DNA of 64,000 nt from Rhodopseudomonas_A palustris_F (GTDB taxonomy: Bacteria > Pseudomonadota > Alphaproteobacteria > Rhizobiales > Xanthobacteraceae): positions 4,836,001 to 4,900,000 of the forward strand of contig NC_007925.1 of NCBI RefSeq assembly GCF_000013745.1, read 5' to 3'. Both the position numbers and the translations under genes were made by a program. Of this stretch, positions 1-11,976 are shown piece by piece. Under the pieces are notes generated by a model. That model worked only from the letters and a program-made list of their open reading frames with translations, ran no database searches and was not told the DNA's origin. Numbering within the stretch: position 1 is the first letter of the stretch; each line of letters begins with the position of its first letter.

Positions 1-725
1 TGCATTTCATGGCCGAGACCTCGAAGATCCTCAGTCCGGACAAGACCGTGCTGATCCCGGATTCCCGCGCCGGCTGCTCGCTGGCCTCCAGCGTCACCGG
101 CGCCGACGTGCGGCTGTTGCGCGAGCGTTTCCCCGGCGTGCCGGTGGTGGCCTATGTCAACACCTCGGCCGAGGTGAAGGCCGAGGTCGACATCTGCTGC
201 ACCTCGTCCAACGCGGTGAACGTGGTCGAAAGCCTCAACTCCGACACCGTGATCTTGCTGCCGGACCAGTATCTGGCGCGCTACGTCGCCTCGCAGACCA
301 AGGTCAAGATCATCGCCTGGAAGGGCGCCTGCGAAGTGCACGAGCGCTTCACCGGCGACGAGCTGCGCAGCTATCGCGAGGCCGATCCGTCGATCAGCAT
401 CATCGCGCATCCGGAATGTCCGCCCGACGTCATCGCCGAAGCCGACTTCACCGGCTCCACCGCGCACATGATCAACTGGGTGCGCAACAACAATCCGGCG
501 CGCGTCGTGTTGGTCACCGAGTGCTCGATGGCCGACAACATGCAGGCCGAACTGCCGGACATGGAAATCGTGCGGCCGTGCAACCTGTGCCCGCACATGA
601 AGCGGATCACGCTGCCGAAGATCCTCGACAGCCTGATCTATCTGCGTGAGGAAGTCACCGTCGATCCGATGATCATCGACCGCGCCCGCCGCTCGGTGGA
701 GCGGATGATCAACCTGAAGAACTAA
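1..725 (+). CDS. nadA: Quinolinate synthase NadA, 5' end outside window
   Basis: NadA condenses iminoaspartate with dihydroxyacetone phosphate to quinolinate, using a [4Fe-4S] cluster in the cytoplasm. The reading frame is already open at the window edge (HFMAETSKIL), so the ATG at 9 is an internal methionine of the conserved F-AETSKIL segment and not the start. About 240 C-terminal residues are visible of a protein usually 330-370 long. Cluster-ligand candidates are the Cys of DICCTSSNAV and of CNLCPHMK. nadB and nadC follow on the same strand, so this is the start of a nadABC locus. Identification is firm. Confidence 0.95.
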   Translation, partial: HFMAETSKILSPDKTVLIPDSRAGCSLASSVTGADVRLLRERFPGVPVVAYVNTSAEVKAEVDICCTSSNAVNVVESLNSDTVILLPDQYLARYVASQTKVKIIAWKGACEVHERFTGDELRSYREADPSISIIAHPECPPDVIAEADFTGSTAHMINWVRNNNPARVVLVTECSMADNMQAELPDMEIVRPCNLCPHMKRITLPKILDSLIYLREEVTVDPMIIDRARRSVERMINLKN

Positions 726-731
726 TCGCAG

Positions 732-768
732 GCGACGGCGCAAGCGGGACGTTGCGCCGTCGCTGTTT
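732..768 (+). terminator. Hairpin between nadA and nadB
   Basis: A perfect 12-bp stem (732-743 pairing with 752-763, 8-nt loop) lies seven bases after the nadA stop and is followed by a short TGTTT run. It looks like a weak intrinsic terminator or a processing hairpin that could lower nadB expression relative to nadA. Confidence 0.6.
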
Positions 769-844
769 CGTATCGTCCCCGATCGACCGCGCGCCAGCCA
801 AAATCTGCGCGCAGCGCCGCTCAGCGGCAGAGTTGGACCAAGTC

Positions 845-2449
845 ATGAGTACGACGTCGGACCTCGATTTCGCCCATAGCGGCACCGACGTGGTGATCGT
901 CGGCGGCGGATTGGCCGGACTGTTCTGCGCGCTGAAGCTGGCGCCGCGGCCGGTCACCGTGATCACCGCAGCCCCGCTCGGTGAAGGCGCCTCGACCGCC
1001 TGGGCGCAGGGCGGCATCGCCGCGGCGGTGGCCGAAGGCGACAGCGCGGAATCGCACGCCGCCGACACCATCGCGGTCGGCGCCGGCCTGGTCGACGAGA
1101 ACGTGGCGCTGCAGCTGGCGCGCGAGGCCGGCCCGCGAATCCGCGACCTGTTGGAATACGGCGTACCGTTCGACCGCGACCTCGAAGGCCGGCTCGCGGT
1201 GTCGCGCGAGGCCGCGCATTCGGCGCGCCGAATCGTCCATGTGCGCGGCGACATGGCCGGCCAGGCCATCATCACCGCGCTGATCAAGGCGGTGCGCGCC
1301 ACGCCGTCGATCAAGGTGATCGAAGGCTATTTCGCCGAAGCGCTGTTGACCGACGGCGGCTCGGTGGTCGGTCTGCAGCTGCGCCAGGCCGGCGTTGCGA
1401 TCAGCCGGCCGATCACCATGCCGGCGCGCGCCGTGGTGCTGGCGACCGGCGGCATCGGCCATCTCTACGCGGTGACCACCAATCCGGTGGAAGCCTCGGG
1501 GCTCGGCCTTGCGATCGCGGCCCGCGCCGGCGCGCTGATCGCCGATCCGGAATTCGTGCAGTTTCACCCCACCGCGATCATGGTCGGCCGCGACCCGGCG
1601 CCGCTCGCCACCGAAGCGCTGCGCGGCGAAGGCGCCACGCTGATCAACGGCCAGGGCGAACGCTTCATGCTGGCGCTGCATCCGTTGGCCGAACTGGCGC
1701 CGCGCGACATCGTCGCCCGCGGCGTGTTCGCCGAGATCGCGGCGGGCCGCGGCGCGTTTCTCGACGCCCGCACCGCGCTCGGCGCGCATTTCGCCGCCGA
1801 ATTTCCTACCGTCTATGAAAGCTGCATCAGCGAAGGCGTCGATCCGGCAACGCAGCCGATCCCGATCGCGCCGGCGGCGCACTACCATATGGGCGGCATC
1901 GCGGTGGACATGCACGGCCGCAGCTCGCTGCGCGGGCTGTGGGCGGCGGGTGAAGTCTCCTGCACCGGCGCGCATGGCGCCAATCGGCTTGCCTCGAACT
2001 CGCTGCTGGAGGCCGTGGTCTATGCGGCGCGGATCGCCGAGGACATCGGCGGCCGCGAATTCGGCGCCGCCAGCGGACGGATCGACGAGTTGCCGATGGC
2101 GCGCAATGCCGCGCTCGGCGCCGCGCAGGAAGCCGAGCTGCGGCAACTGATGAGCGGCAATGTCGGGGTGATCCGCAACGCCGACGGCCTCGCCGCCGCG
2201 GTGCGCCGCTTCGCCGCGATGGAAGCCGGAGCCAGCAGCACCGCGATGCTCAACATGGCGACCACCGCGCTGTTGGTCTCGACCGCAGCCTGGTCGCGGC
2301 TGGAAAGCCGCGGCGCGCATTATCGCTCGGACCATCCGGCGGAAAACCCGGCGCTCGCCGATCGCACCATGACCACGCTGGCGGACGCCCGCGACACCGC
2401 CGCCTCGCTTTCCGACACCGCGCGCCGCTCGCGCCCGGTGGTCGCCTGA
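845..2449 (+). CDS. nadB: L-aspartate oxidase NadB
   Basis: FAD flavoprotein oxidising L-aspartate to iminoaspartate, the substrate of NadA. The 534-residue protein starts with a dinucleotide-binding GGGLAG motif (about residues 18-23), and carries the fumarate-reductase-family segments GGIGHLY, RGEGATLINGQGERF and HYHMGGI, then the C-terminal FAD segment GANRLASNSLLEA. The ATG at 845 places the Rossmann motif at the usual distance; an in-frame TTG at 752 lies inside the preceding hairpin and is less likely. nadC begins 16 bp downstream. Length is normal for the family. Confidence 0.95.
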   Translation: MSTTSDLDFAHSGTDVVIVGGGLAGLFCALKLAPRPVTVITAAPLGEGASTAWAQGGIAAAVAEGDSAESHAADTIAVGAGLVDENVALQLAREAGPRIRDLLEYGVPFDRDLEGRLAVSREAAHSARRIVHVRGDMAGQAIITALIKAVRATPSIKVIEGYFAEALLTDGGSVVGLQLRQAGVAISRPITMPARAVVLATGGIGHLYAVTTNPVEASGLGLAIAARAGALIADPEFVQFHPTAIMVGRDPAPLATEALRGEGATLINGQGERFMLALHPLAELAPRDIVARGVFAEIAAGRGAFLDARTALGAHFAAEFPTVYESCISEGVDPATQPIPIAPAAHYHMGGIAVDMHGRSSLRGLWAAGEVSCTGAHGANRLASNSLLEAVVYAARIAEDIGGREFGAASGRIDELPMARNAALGAAQEAELRQLMSGNVGVIRNADGLAAAVRRFAAMEAGASSTAMLNMATTALLVSTAAWSRLESRGAHYRSDHPAENPALADRTMTTLADARDTAASLSDTARRSRPVVA

Positions 2450-2465
2450 AAGGACCACACTTGCA

Positions 2466-3344
2466 ATGATCACTCCTTCCGCGCTGCTGCACACCGATGC
2501 ATTCCTGTCGCCGTTCGCCATTGCGGAGGCGGTGCGCCGCGCGCTGGAGGAGGATCTCGGCCGCGCCGGCGACATCACCTCGAACGCCACGATTCCGGCC
2601 GAGGCGCACGCCCAGGCCACCATGGTGGCGCGCCAGGCCGGCACCATCGCCGGCCTGCCGCTGGCGGTCGCGGCATTTCAGGCGCTGTCGCCTGACATCT
2701 TCATCCAACCGCACGTCCATGACGGCGATCCGGTGGCGCGCGGCATCCCGGTGCTGACGATCTCCGGCCCGGCCCGCGCGGTGCTGGCCGGCGAGCGCAC
2801 CGCGTTGAATTTCGTCGGCCGATTGAGCGGCATCGCGACGCTGACCGCCGATTACGTCCGCCACGCCGCCGGCAGCAAGCTGCGGATCTGCTGCACCCGC
2901 AAGACCACGCCTGGACTGCGCGCGCTGGAGAAATACGCGGTGCGCTGCGGCGGCGGCTTCAACCACCGCTTCGGGCTCGACGATGCGATCCTGATCAAGG
3001 ACAACCACATCGCGGTGGCCGGCGGCGTCCGCCCGGTGCTGGAGCGGGCGCGGGCGCGGATCGGCCATCTGGTCAAGGTCGAGATCGAAGTCGACACGCT
3101 GGATCAACTGAAGGAAGTGCTCGCCTCCGGGCTCGCCGACGTGGTGCTGCTCGACAACATGGACATCGCGACGCTGCAGGAGGCGGTCAGGCTCGCGGAT
3201 GGCCGCGTGGTGCTGGAAGTCTCCGGCGGGGTCACCCAGGACACCGTCGCGGCGATCGCGGCGACCGGCGTCGACTACGCCTCCGCCGGCGCGCTGACCC
3301 ATTCGGCGCCGAATTTCGACGTCGCGCTGGACATCGACGCGTAG
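2466..3344 (+). CDS. nadC: Nicotinate-nucleotide pyrophosphorylase NadC
   Basis: Quinolinate phosphoribosyltransferase: quinolinate plus PRPP gives nicotinate mononucleotide, CO2 and PPi. The 292-residue protein has the family core CTRKTTPGLRALEKYAV, the lysine segment ILIKDNH, and the C-terminal barrel motifs VLLDNM and EVSGGV. The start is 16 bp after nadB, so the two are probably cotranscribed. With nadA and nadB it completes the aspartate-to-NaMN pathway. Confidence 0.95.
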   Translation: MITPSALLHTDAFLSPFAIAEAVRRALEEDLGRAGDITSNATIPAEAHAQATMVARQAGTIAGLPLAVAAFQALSPDIFIQPHVHDGDPVARGIPVLTISGPARAVLAGERTALNFVGRLSGIATLTADYVRHAAGSKLRICCTRKTTPGLRALEKYAVRCGGGFNHRFGLDDAILIKDNHIAVAGGVRPVLERARARIGHLVKVEIEVDTLDQLKEVLASGLADVVLLDNMDIATLQEAVRLADGRVVLEVSGGVTQDTVAAIAATGVDYASAGALTHSAPNFDVALDIDA

Positions 3345-3520
3345 TCCAACTGATCGTTGACGCGAGCGCGTCGCGACCGGCAAGTTCTGCCTTCCGCGGC
3401 AGCAATTTCCGATTGATGGCCCGGCCGGTCGGAAAAACCCGTTTGCTTTCAAGCCTTCGCTTTGGCGCGACCCTTGCTCGCTCGTTCTGCGAGGAAACAC
3501 GGTTGGCGAGGAGCCGGCGC

Positions 3521-4186
3521 ATGGTTGCAGGCATCACTGGCATCACGTCGAATTATCCGCGCGCATCGGCGACATACGGTTCAACTCCGACATGGACGCG
3601 GACTGACGCCCTGCCGGAGGCCCCAGCGAAGACGGAGTCCGCAACGAGCCGCTACCGGGTCGATGTGTCGAAGCTCATTCCGTTGCAAGCCACGCTGATC
3701 TCGGTGGCGGACATTCCCGAGCTGCGCGACGTGATGGCGGCGAACTGGCTGAGGACGCAGAGCGCCGAGGCCTCGCCACCGGCGGTCTCCGACGATGCGT
3801 CTCAGAAAACTTATGCGCAGGTCAAGGTCGACGGCAAGGTGGTCGTCACGCTCGATAATGGCGGATGCTCGACGATGAGCAACGCGGCCGCGGCGATGGT
3901 CGGCAAACTGCAGGATCCGCCGGGTCTGAGCGGCCCCAACCTGGCGCAGTGGCGCGCCGACAGTTACGCCAAGCTGCTCGGCGGAACGGTCGAGAAGGCC
4001 CCGACCGCGATCACCCAGTCGCAATTCACGCCGCACCAAAGCTGGTATCGGGAGTATAGCCGCGACGAACTCGACGCGGCTTATCAGGCGATGCTGGCCG
4101 ACGGCCAGAAGGCCAGCAGCGCAGGCGCGTCCGCCTATAGCGCGTCGCAGACACCGGCGGGTCGCAGCGCCGATCGCAGCGCCTGA
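3521..4186 (+). CDS. Conserved hypothetical protein
   Basis: I do not recognise a family. The ATG at 3521 has a GAGGAG-type ribosome site at the right distance; an in-frame ATG at 3413 would add an Arg-rich stretch and seems less likely. The 221 residues start with a Gly/Ser/Thr-rich segment (MVAGITGITSNYP), have a central part with KVDGKVVVTLDNGGC, and end in a low-complexity Ala/Ser tail. There is no signal peptide or membrane segment. The N-terminus recalls that of the protein at 10223-11320 (short, polar, Tyr/Ser-rich), which may point to a shared export or surface context, but this is only an impression. Confidence 0.6.
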   Translation: MVAGITGITSNYPRASATYGSTPTWTRTDALPEAPAKTESATSRYRVDVSKLIPLQATLISVADIPELRDVMAANWLRTQSAEASPPAVSDDASQKTYAQVKVDGKVVVTLDNGGCSTMSNAAAAMVGKLQDPPGLSGPNLAQWRADSYAKLLGGTVEKAPTAITQSQFTPHQSWYREYSRDELDAAYQAMLADGQKASSAGASAYSASQTPAGRSADRSA

Positions 4187-4240
4187 CCTGACTGATAGTC
4201 ATTCCGGAAATAAAGCAGCCGGCCGAGCAAATCATCCGCC

Positions 4241-4353
4241 GTCATTCCGGGGCACGAGCAGCTTCGCTGCGAGTGAGCCCGGAATCCATAACCACCGCAG
4301 GGAGTATGGATTCCGGACTTGCTCGTTCTGACGAACTCGCAATTCGGAATGAC
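4241..4353. repeat. Dispersed palindromic repeat, family A, copy 1
   Basis: Begins gtcattccggggc and ends cggaatgac, so the outer arms are inverted; inner arms are built from cccggaatc and gattccgg. Similar units occur at 15530, 20331, 45511 and 48554, with a partial unit at 4397. All are intergenic, as expected for a REP-like or MITE-like family. Confidence 0.85.
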
Positions 4354-4396
4354 GACGACATTTCGGTTGAATGATTCAATCCTAACCGAAAATGCT

Positions 4397-4498
4397 AGAG
4401 CCCGAGCGAACCCGGAATCTCGGAACGGCGGCGGCTGTTACACCAGCAGCAAGATTCCGGGTTCGCTTGCAGCTTCGCTGCTCGCGCCCCGGAATGAC
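4397..4498. repeat. Dispersed palindromic repeat, family A, partial copy
   Basis: Contains gcgaacccggaatct and the matching agattccgggttcgc, ending in gccccggaatgac; the outer left arm is missing. Together with copy 1 it fills the 350-bp gap between 4186 and 4539, where I see no gene. Confidence 0.75.
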
Positions 4499-4538
4499 AC
4501 GTGTTTTATTGGTCGAGGCATCTCATCGATAGACCGCC

Positions 4539-5969
4539 TCAGCGCCGCTCGGAGGCACTCGTAATTTCCGCCGAGCTCTTGCCGACTTCGGCGAGTTTGG
4601 CGGAGATCGCCGCGGTTTCCGCCGAGTTGCCCCAGCTCGGCGCGTCGCTGCCGTCGCCCCAATTGCGCGGCCGATAGAAGGTGTGCACGCCGAATTTGTA
4701 CATCTTCTTCATTTCGTGCACCCAGGACGGCCGCACCCAATAGGCGTGATAGTGCGTCGACTTGCCGACTTCCGGCAGCCACAGCTGGCCGTCGAGCGAG
4801 GCTTTGGCGATCTTCTTGGCGCGGTCCCACATGTCGGGTTCGCGCACCACGTCGGCGACGTTGTCGCAGGCGAAGGTGAACTGACAGGCCAGATGGCGGT
4901 GCTTGTTCTGATACACCACGCCGCAGACATTGCTGGGATAGAAGCCGGAGAACGCGCGGTTCAGCACCACCTGCGCCACCGCGATCTGGCCGCGCACCGC
5001 TTCGCCGCGGGCTTCGAAATAGATCGCGTCGGTCAGGCACTTCTCGTGCTTGGCGCGCAGCTTGGCGTCGAACAGGCCGAGCCGCTCCGCCGGGGTCTTG
5101 ACCCGCTGATTGTCGGCGTTGACTTCGCCCTTGCTGGCGATGCTTTCGCCCGCCTTGGCGGCCTCGCTTGGCGCAGCCGTCTCCGGCAACGCCGCCGTCA
5201 CCTTCATGTCGGGATCGATGCCGGTCGGCAGCACGATCATCGGCTCCTCGCCGGGCTGCCATTGCTCCATGCTCTCACCGGGCGCGCCGAGCGACGAACT
5301 GCCGAAGAACAGGCTGGAGGTCTTCACCGAAAAGCCGTCATGCGCCGGCGCCACCGTCGGCGCGCCGATGCTGGCGTCGCCGAGCGGCTGCGCCTCCAGC
5401 GACAACGACACGTCGTATTGCGACAGCGGCGGCGCCTGCAAGGCTTCGGCGAGTTCGGGATCGAGCGGGGCGGCCGGCCCGGCCGGCAATTGCGCCGCGG
5501 TCTTGGCGCCGGCGACGTTGGGTGCCGCGGAATCGTCCTGCGACGACGGCGAAGTCTCGATCGGCGTGGTGTCCGGCGTCACCGTAGCGAGGCGATCGCC
5601 TTTCAAGGTGCGATCGACCTTGGGAAAGTCCGCGGCCTCGTAACGGCCAGGCGGCTGCGCCAGCGGATTGCGCGTCAGCGAACCGGTGATGTCGCGGGTT
5701 CGATGGTCGAGACTGGCGAGCTGCACGTCGGCGCTCGGCGGCAACGAGGTGCCGATCGGGCGGCCGAACGAAAACGTCGCGAGCTGGATGGTGGCGACCG
5801 ACGAGGAGAACACCCGCTTCTGCCAGCGCTCGGCGACGCCGGGCTGCCGGGCGAGCAGCGACGCGATATCCTGATATCCGAGCTCTGACGGGATCAATGC
5901 GAAGACGCAAAGACCAAGACCGAAGGACGCAAATTTCGCGCCCTTCGGCCGGTTACGCATGACTGACAT
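4539..5969 (-). CDS. SleB-type cell wall hydrolase
   Basis: Probable peptidoglycan hydrolase of the SleB/CwlJ (Hydrolase_2) family. Starting at MSVMRNRPKG it has 476 residues: a short basic N-terminus, one hydrophobic segment (SFGLGLCVFALIPSELGY) acting as signal or anchor, a long Pro/Ala/Ser-rich linker, and a C-terminal catalytic domain (about the last 155 residues) with DAIYFEARGE, GQIAVAQVVLNR, CQFTFACD and a final YRPRNWGDG region. The Glu of ARGE is the expected catalytic residue in this family. An upstream ATG at 6008 would add 13 residues. It likely acts in the periplasm; it stands alone on its strand. Confidence 0.85.
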   Translation of the reverse strand: MSVMRNRPKGAKFASFGLGLCVFALIPSELGYQDIASLLARQPGVAERWQKRVFSSSVATIQLATFSFGRPIGTSLPPSADVQLASLDHRTRDITGSLTRNPLAQPPGRYEAADFPKVDRTLKGDRLATVTPDTTPIETSPSSQDDSAAPNVAGAKTAAQLPAGPAAPLDPELAEALQAPPLSQYDVSLSLEAQPLGDASIGAPTVAPAHDGFSVKTSSLFFGSSSLGAPGESMEQWQPGEEPMIVLPTGIDPDMKVTAALPETAAPSEAAKAGESIASKGEVNADNQRVKTPAERLGLFDAKLRAKHEKCLTDAIYFEARGEAVRGQIAVAQVVLNRAFSGFYPSNVCGVVYQNKHRHLACQFTFACDNVADVVREPDMWDRAKKIAKASLDGQLWLPEVGKSTHYHAYWVRPSWVHEMKKMYKFGVHTFYRPRNWGDGSDAPSWGNSAETAAISAKLAEVGKSSAEITSASERR

Positions 5970-6229
5970 CGATACGCTCACGCAACGCTTACACCTGATC
6001 GAAAGCACATTTACGTCGAATTCGATCTATTGCGTTGTTAGAGAATTAAAGTTGCCGGGGGGTTAATCGGCGATGCGCCGCTGCCACAGGCAAGTACCAG
6101 GTGCAATGCGCAGAGCATTGCAAAAACCTTGGTAAACCGCGACTTCAGCAAAGTGGTAAACATCGCGTCAACGCAGCGATGCGACGCGACGGCAGCGCAT
6201 CCGAGTTCCATGCACCCCGTCGATGGCAC

Positions 6230-6258
6230 AAAAAAAACGGCCGGAAGAATTCCGGCCG
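6230..6258 (-). terminator. Intrinsic terminator of ppdK
   Basis: Read on the minus strand, a 9-bp perfect GC-rich stem (6238-6246 with 6250-6258) is followed by eight T residues (6230-6237). It lies 50 bp after the ppdK stop. This is the strongest intrinsic terminator in the window. Confidence 0.92.
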
Positions 6259-6307
6259 CTTCTGTGGATGACGATCAGTTCAGGCGATCGCAGCGATCGC
6301 GCCGCGT

Positions 6308-9235
<2,928 letters not shown>

Positions 9236-9325
9236 GGCGCTCAACAGTCCGCAATAATGGGAAAGGGTGGCGCCATACACCACGTTTTGGCGAGTCCGCG
9301 CAAGCCGCGCGGCCGCGGCTCCAGA

Positions 9326-9481
9326 CTAAAGATGAAACCAGCGCAGCACGCCGAGGCCGATAAGACCTATGCAAATCAGATAGATCGCGACCACCAGATT
9401 GAGCAGGCGGGGCATCACCAGAATAAGCAGGCCAGCGATGAGAGCCACGATGGCCGGGATGTGGGCGCTGGTAATCACCAT
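9326..9481 (-). CDS. Small DUF3096-like membrane protein
   Basis: A 51-residue protein starting MVITSAHIPAIVALIAG, below the usual ORF cutoff. It is almost entirely two hydrophobic helices split by a short polar turn (MPRLLN), and ends RWFHL. This is the pattern I know from DUF3096, a family of roughly 50-residue inner-membrane proteins of unknown function common in alphaproteobacteria and cyanobacteria. An AGGAG ribosome site sits seven bases before the ATG. It lies upstream of ppdK on the same strand with a 90-bp gap. Confidence 0.8.
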   Translation of the reverse strand: MVITSAHIPAIVALIAGLLILVMPRLLNLVVAIYLICIGLIGLGVLRWFHL

Positions 9482-9731
9482 GTTTTTCTCCTCATGACCG
9501 CTGACGTCGAATCGGTGGCCGAACTTATCCGGCGCGGCGCGCCCCGCCTAGCGACCTCAAAGGTCCGTGCGCCCCGCCGACGGCGCTTCCACATCCGATG
9601 CAGGCCCGGCGCGACGAAAATTCCGCCCGGCGGGCGGAAGGATTTTCTGGAACCTGGCCGCGCCGGAGGAATTGATCCGGGTACGCCGCGCAAATTGCGA
9701 TGCACTCGCATCCCTGCCAAGGAGATCAGCT

Positions 9732-10088
9732 ATGCGAAATAGCATTGTCGGCCTCGCCGCATTGGCCGGCGTCTGCGCTCCGCTGGCGGCGCAGGCGCAG
9801 AGCCTCACCACCGGCTCCGCTTCCGACGGCGTGGTCGCGGCCGATGCCGGCGGCGGAATCGCCCGCGAACAACGCTCGGCGTTTCGCGCCTACATCGTGC
9901 GCGAGCGCGTGCCCGACTACTCGATCCAGCAGCGCGTCACCGTTGGCTCGGTGTTACCTGAAACCGGCGTGATCATGTACGACGTGCCGCAGAGCTTCGG
10001 CGCCACCACCCACCGCTACACCGTGGTGAACGGCGAAACCGTGCTGGTGGAGCCGCGCACCCGGCGCGTCGTTCAGGTGATCGACTAG
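9732..10088 (+). CDS. Secreted DUF1236-like protein
   Basis: 118 residues. A signal peptide (MRNSIVGLAALAGVCAPLAAQAQS, cleavage near Ala-Gln-Ala/Gln) is followed by a short polar linker and a domain with RAYIVRERVPDYSIQQRVTVG, LPETGVIMYDVP and a C-terminal YTVVNGETVLVEPRTRRVVQVID. The last part matches the DUF1236 pattern of short periplasmic proteins in rhizobia and relatives; function unknown. AAGGAG sits upstream of the ATG, and a terminator follows 50 bp after the stop, so this is a single-gene unit. Confidence 0.85.
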   Translation: MRNSIVGLAALAGVCAPLAAQAQSLTTGSASDGVVAADAGGGIAREQRSAFRAYIVRERVPDYSIQQRVTVGSVLPETGVIMYDVPQSFGATTHRYTVVNGETVLVEPRTRRVVQVID

Positions 10089-10136
10089 ACCCGATGAATT
10101 CGAACGGGACGGACGCAGCGTACTGCGACCGGACCT

Positions 10137-10182
10137 AAGAGAGCCCCGTCCGCGTCCCCCCGCCGGGCGGGGCTCTTTTCTT
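10137..10182 (+). terminator. Intrinsic terminator after the DUF1236 gene
   Basis: Stem aagagccccg (10137-10146) pairs with cggggctctt (10168-10177), and the T-rich tail ttttctt follows on the plus strand. Confidence 0.85.
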
Positions 10183-10222
10183 GGTTCTCGTTCGACGCCG
10201 GGTCCGACCGGAAGGTTTGCAG

Positions 10223-11320
10223 CTAGCCGCCCTTCAGCATCGACAGCAGCGTGTGGGTCGATTTGTAGTTTTGCACCGCGGTGTCGCGCAGGCTGGTGGT
10301 CCAATGCGTCGCCTGCCGCTCCTCGTTGCTCATCGCCGAATAGGCGTTGAGGATGCCGAGGCTGAGCTGGGTCGGATCGCCGGTTTTCTGGCTCTGCTTC
10401 AGCGCCGTAAGGATGCTGGCGCGGCTGCGGGAATCCAACTCCTGCTTGGCGGCGAAGCTTTCCTGCTTGGAGAACAGTTGATCCTGGTTCAGCGCGATCG
10501 CCGACAGCGAGCGATTGTCGATGGTCGAGAGGTCGGCGAGCTGTCCAGTCTTGCGGCCGCGATCGAACACCAATTCGCGGCCGAGCGCCGCGGCCGACTT
10601 GGCCTGGGCGTCGAGCGTGGCGCGCACGGTCTTCGCCACGCTGGAGAAATCTTGCGTCGGCGCGGCACTGCCGTTCGGATATTGCGCAAGATAGGCGGCG
10701 ACCGGATCGTTGCTGATGCCGGACGGCGGCTTCGAGGGCTCGGTCTGCGTCGCCTGCACGCCCTTGGCGACGGCGTTGCGTTGCGCCGTCCAGATGCTGG
10801 TGGCCTTCTCTTCCGGGCTCGCGGCGTCGAGATAATCCAGCGCCGCCTTGTAGATCGCGCCGTGATCGCCGGTGAGCTTGGTGGTCTGCGCCGCCGGCGC
10901 CAGCGCCGCGTTGAAGCGGCTGTCGAGCGCGGCCGCGGCGACGCTCTGTTCGTCGGGGGTGAATTTGCCGCCGTTGTTGGTGGCGACAGCGAACAGCGCG
11001 CGGCGATCGAACGAGGTCAGGCTGACGGTCAGCTTGCCGTCGGCGTCGAGCGGCCCGGTTGCCTTGGCGGCGGCGTACAGCTTGTCGAGCGCGGCCCGCG
11101 CCACGGTGGTGATGGTGGCGAAATCCGGCAGCGACGACGCGGTGGCGAGCTGGGCGCGCGCGCCGTCCGACAGCGTCAGATTGGTGGCGGCGTTGCCGCT
11201 GCCCGTCGCGGAGTCGTCGATGGTCGCCAGCGTATTGGCCAGCGACGGCTGCGTCGCCACCGCCCGCGAATAGGCCGAGCCCGCATAGGGATTGCTGTAG
11301 CCGGTATAAACCGACGTCAT
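10223..11320 (-). CDS. Conserved hypothetical protein, possible surface or exported factor
   Basis: 365 residues with no signal peptide or membrane segment and no domain I can name. It starts MTSVYTGYSNPYAGSAYSRA, a polar Tyr/Ser/Ala-rich region, and continues as Ala-rich amphipathic helices with two Asp/Ser-rich segments resembling each other (GPLDADGKLTVSLTSFDRRALFAVA and KTGQLADLSTIDNRSLSAIA), hinting at an internal duplication of about 150 residues. It is transcribed alone, and a long repeat cluster lies upstream. Coding potential is clear from its length and consistent codon use. Confidence 0.65.
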   Translation of the reverse strand: MTSVYTGYSNPYAGSAYSRAVATQPSLANTLATIDDSATGSGNAATNLTLSDGARAQLATASSLPDFATITTVARAALDKLYAAAKATGPLDADGKLTVSLTSFDRRALFAVATNNGGKFTPDEQSVAAAALDSRFNAALAPAAQTTKLTGDHGAIYKAALDYLDAASPEEKATSIWTAQRNAVAKGVQATQTEPSKPPSGISNDPVAAYLAQYPNGSAAPTQDFSSVAKTVRATLDAQAKSAAALGRELVFDRGRKTGQLADLSTIDNRSLSAIALNQDQLFSKQESFAAKQELDSRSRASILTALKQSQKTGDPTQLSLGILNAYSAMSNEERQATHWTTSLRDTAVQNYKSTHTLLSMLKGG

Positions 11321-11445
11321 GGTCGCCTCCGAAAGCGCAGCGGTTAAGAAACCGTTAGCCGGGGCAACTTTTTCAGGCGATGGTTAATGACGCGTAAAGA
11401 TTTCGCTATGTTTCGGGATATTTCTGAGGCGCGTCGCGGACGCCT

Positions 11446-11971
11446 GAAGCGGTTTCACAGCGCTGTCCAACGAGCAAAGCGTCATCCTGAGGAGCCCGGC
11501 GCAGCTCGAAGAGCGTAGCCGGGCGTCTCGAAGGATGCGCCGCGCGGCCGGCGCCCGACCCGACCGCATCAACCGGCGAGGCGCCCGATGGCGCCGCTCC
11601 CCCGCGGCCGCATCCTTCGCGGCGCGCCGACGAGAGCCTGCGCCGCGGAGCGAGCCTGTGCTCCGGCGCGCACCTCAGGATGACGACGCCGTGCCCGCGA
11701 CGCTCACCGAAGCGGTTTCACAGCGCTGTCCAACGAGCAAAGCGTCATCCTGAGGAGCCCGGCGCAGCTCGAAGAGCGAAGCCGGGCGTCTCGAAGGATG
11801 CGCCGCGCGGCCGGCGCCCGACCGGACCGCATCAACCGGCGAGGCGCCCGATGGCGCCGCTAACCCCGCGGCCGCATCCTTCGAGGCGCGCCGACGAGAG
11901 CCTGCGCCGCGGAGCGAGCCTGTGCTCCGGCGCGCACCTCAGGATGACGACGCCGTGTTAGTCGCGACGGC
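11446..11971. repeat. 263-bp tandem duplication of a family B palindrome
   Basis: Two nearly identical direct copies start at about 11446 and 11709 (gaagcggtttcacagcgctg in each) and each holds a family B element running from gtcatcctgagg to cctcaggatgac. The second copy differs by a few bases. The duplication fills the gap between 11321 and the glyS stop at 11977. Spurious reading frames run through it, but I see no gene. Confidence 0.85.
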
Positions 11972-11976
11972 GCGAC

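Noticed and set aside
4683..5888. 400-codon plus-strand frame opposite the wall hydrolase
   Set aside because: Product is rich in Arg, His and Gln typical of antisense frames in GC-rich genes; the minus-strand hydrolase has clear domains.
6038..6229. 63-codon frame on the minus strand
   Set aside because: No ribosome site, Cys/Ser-rich product, AT-richer intergenic composition; most likely not coding.
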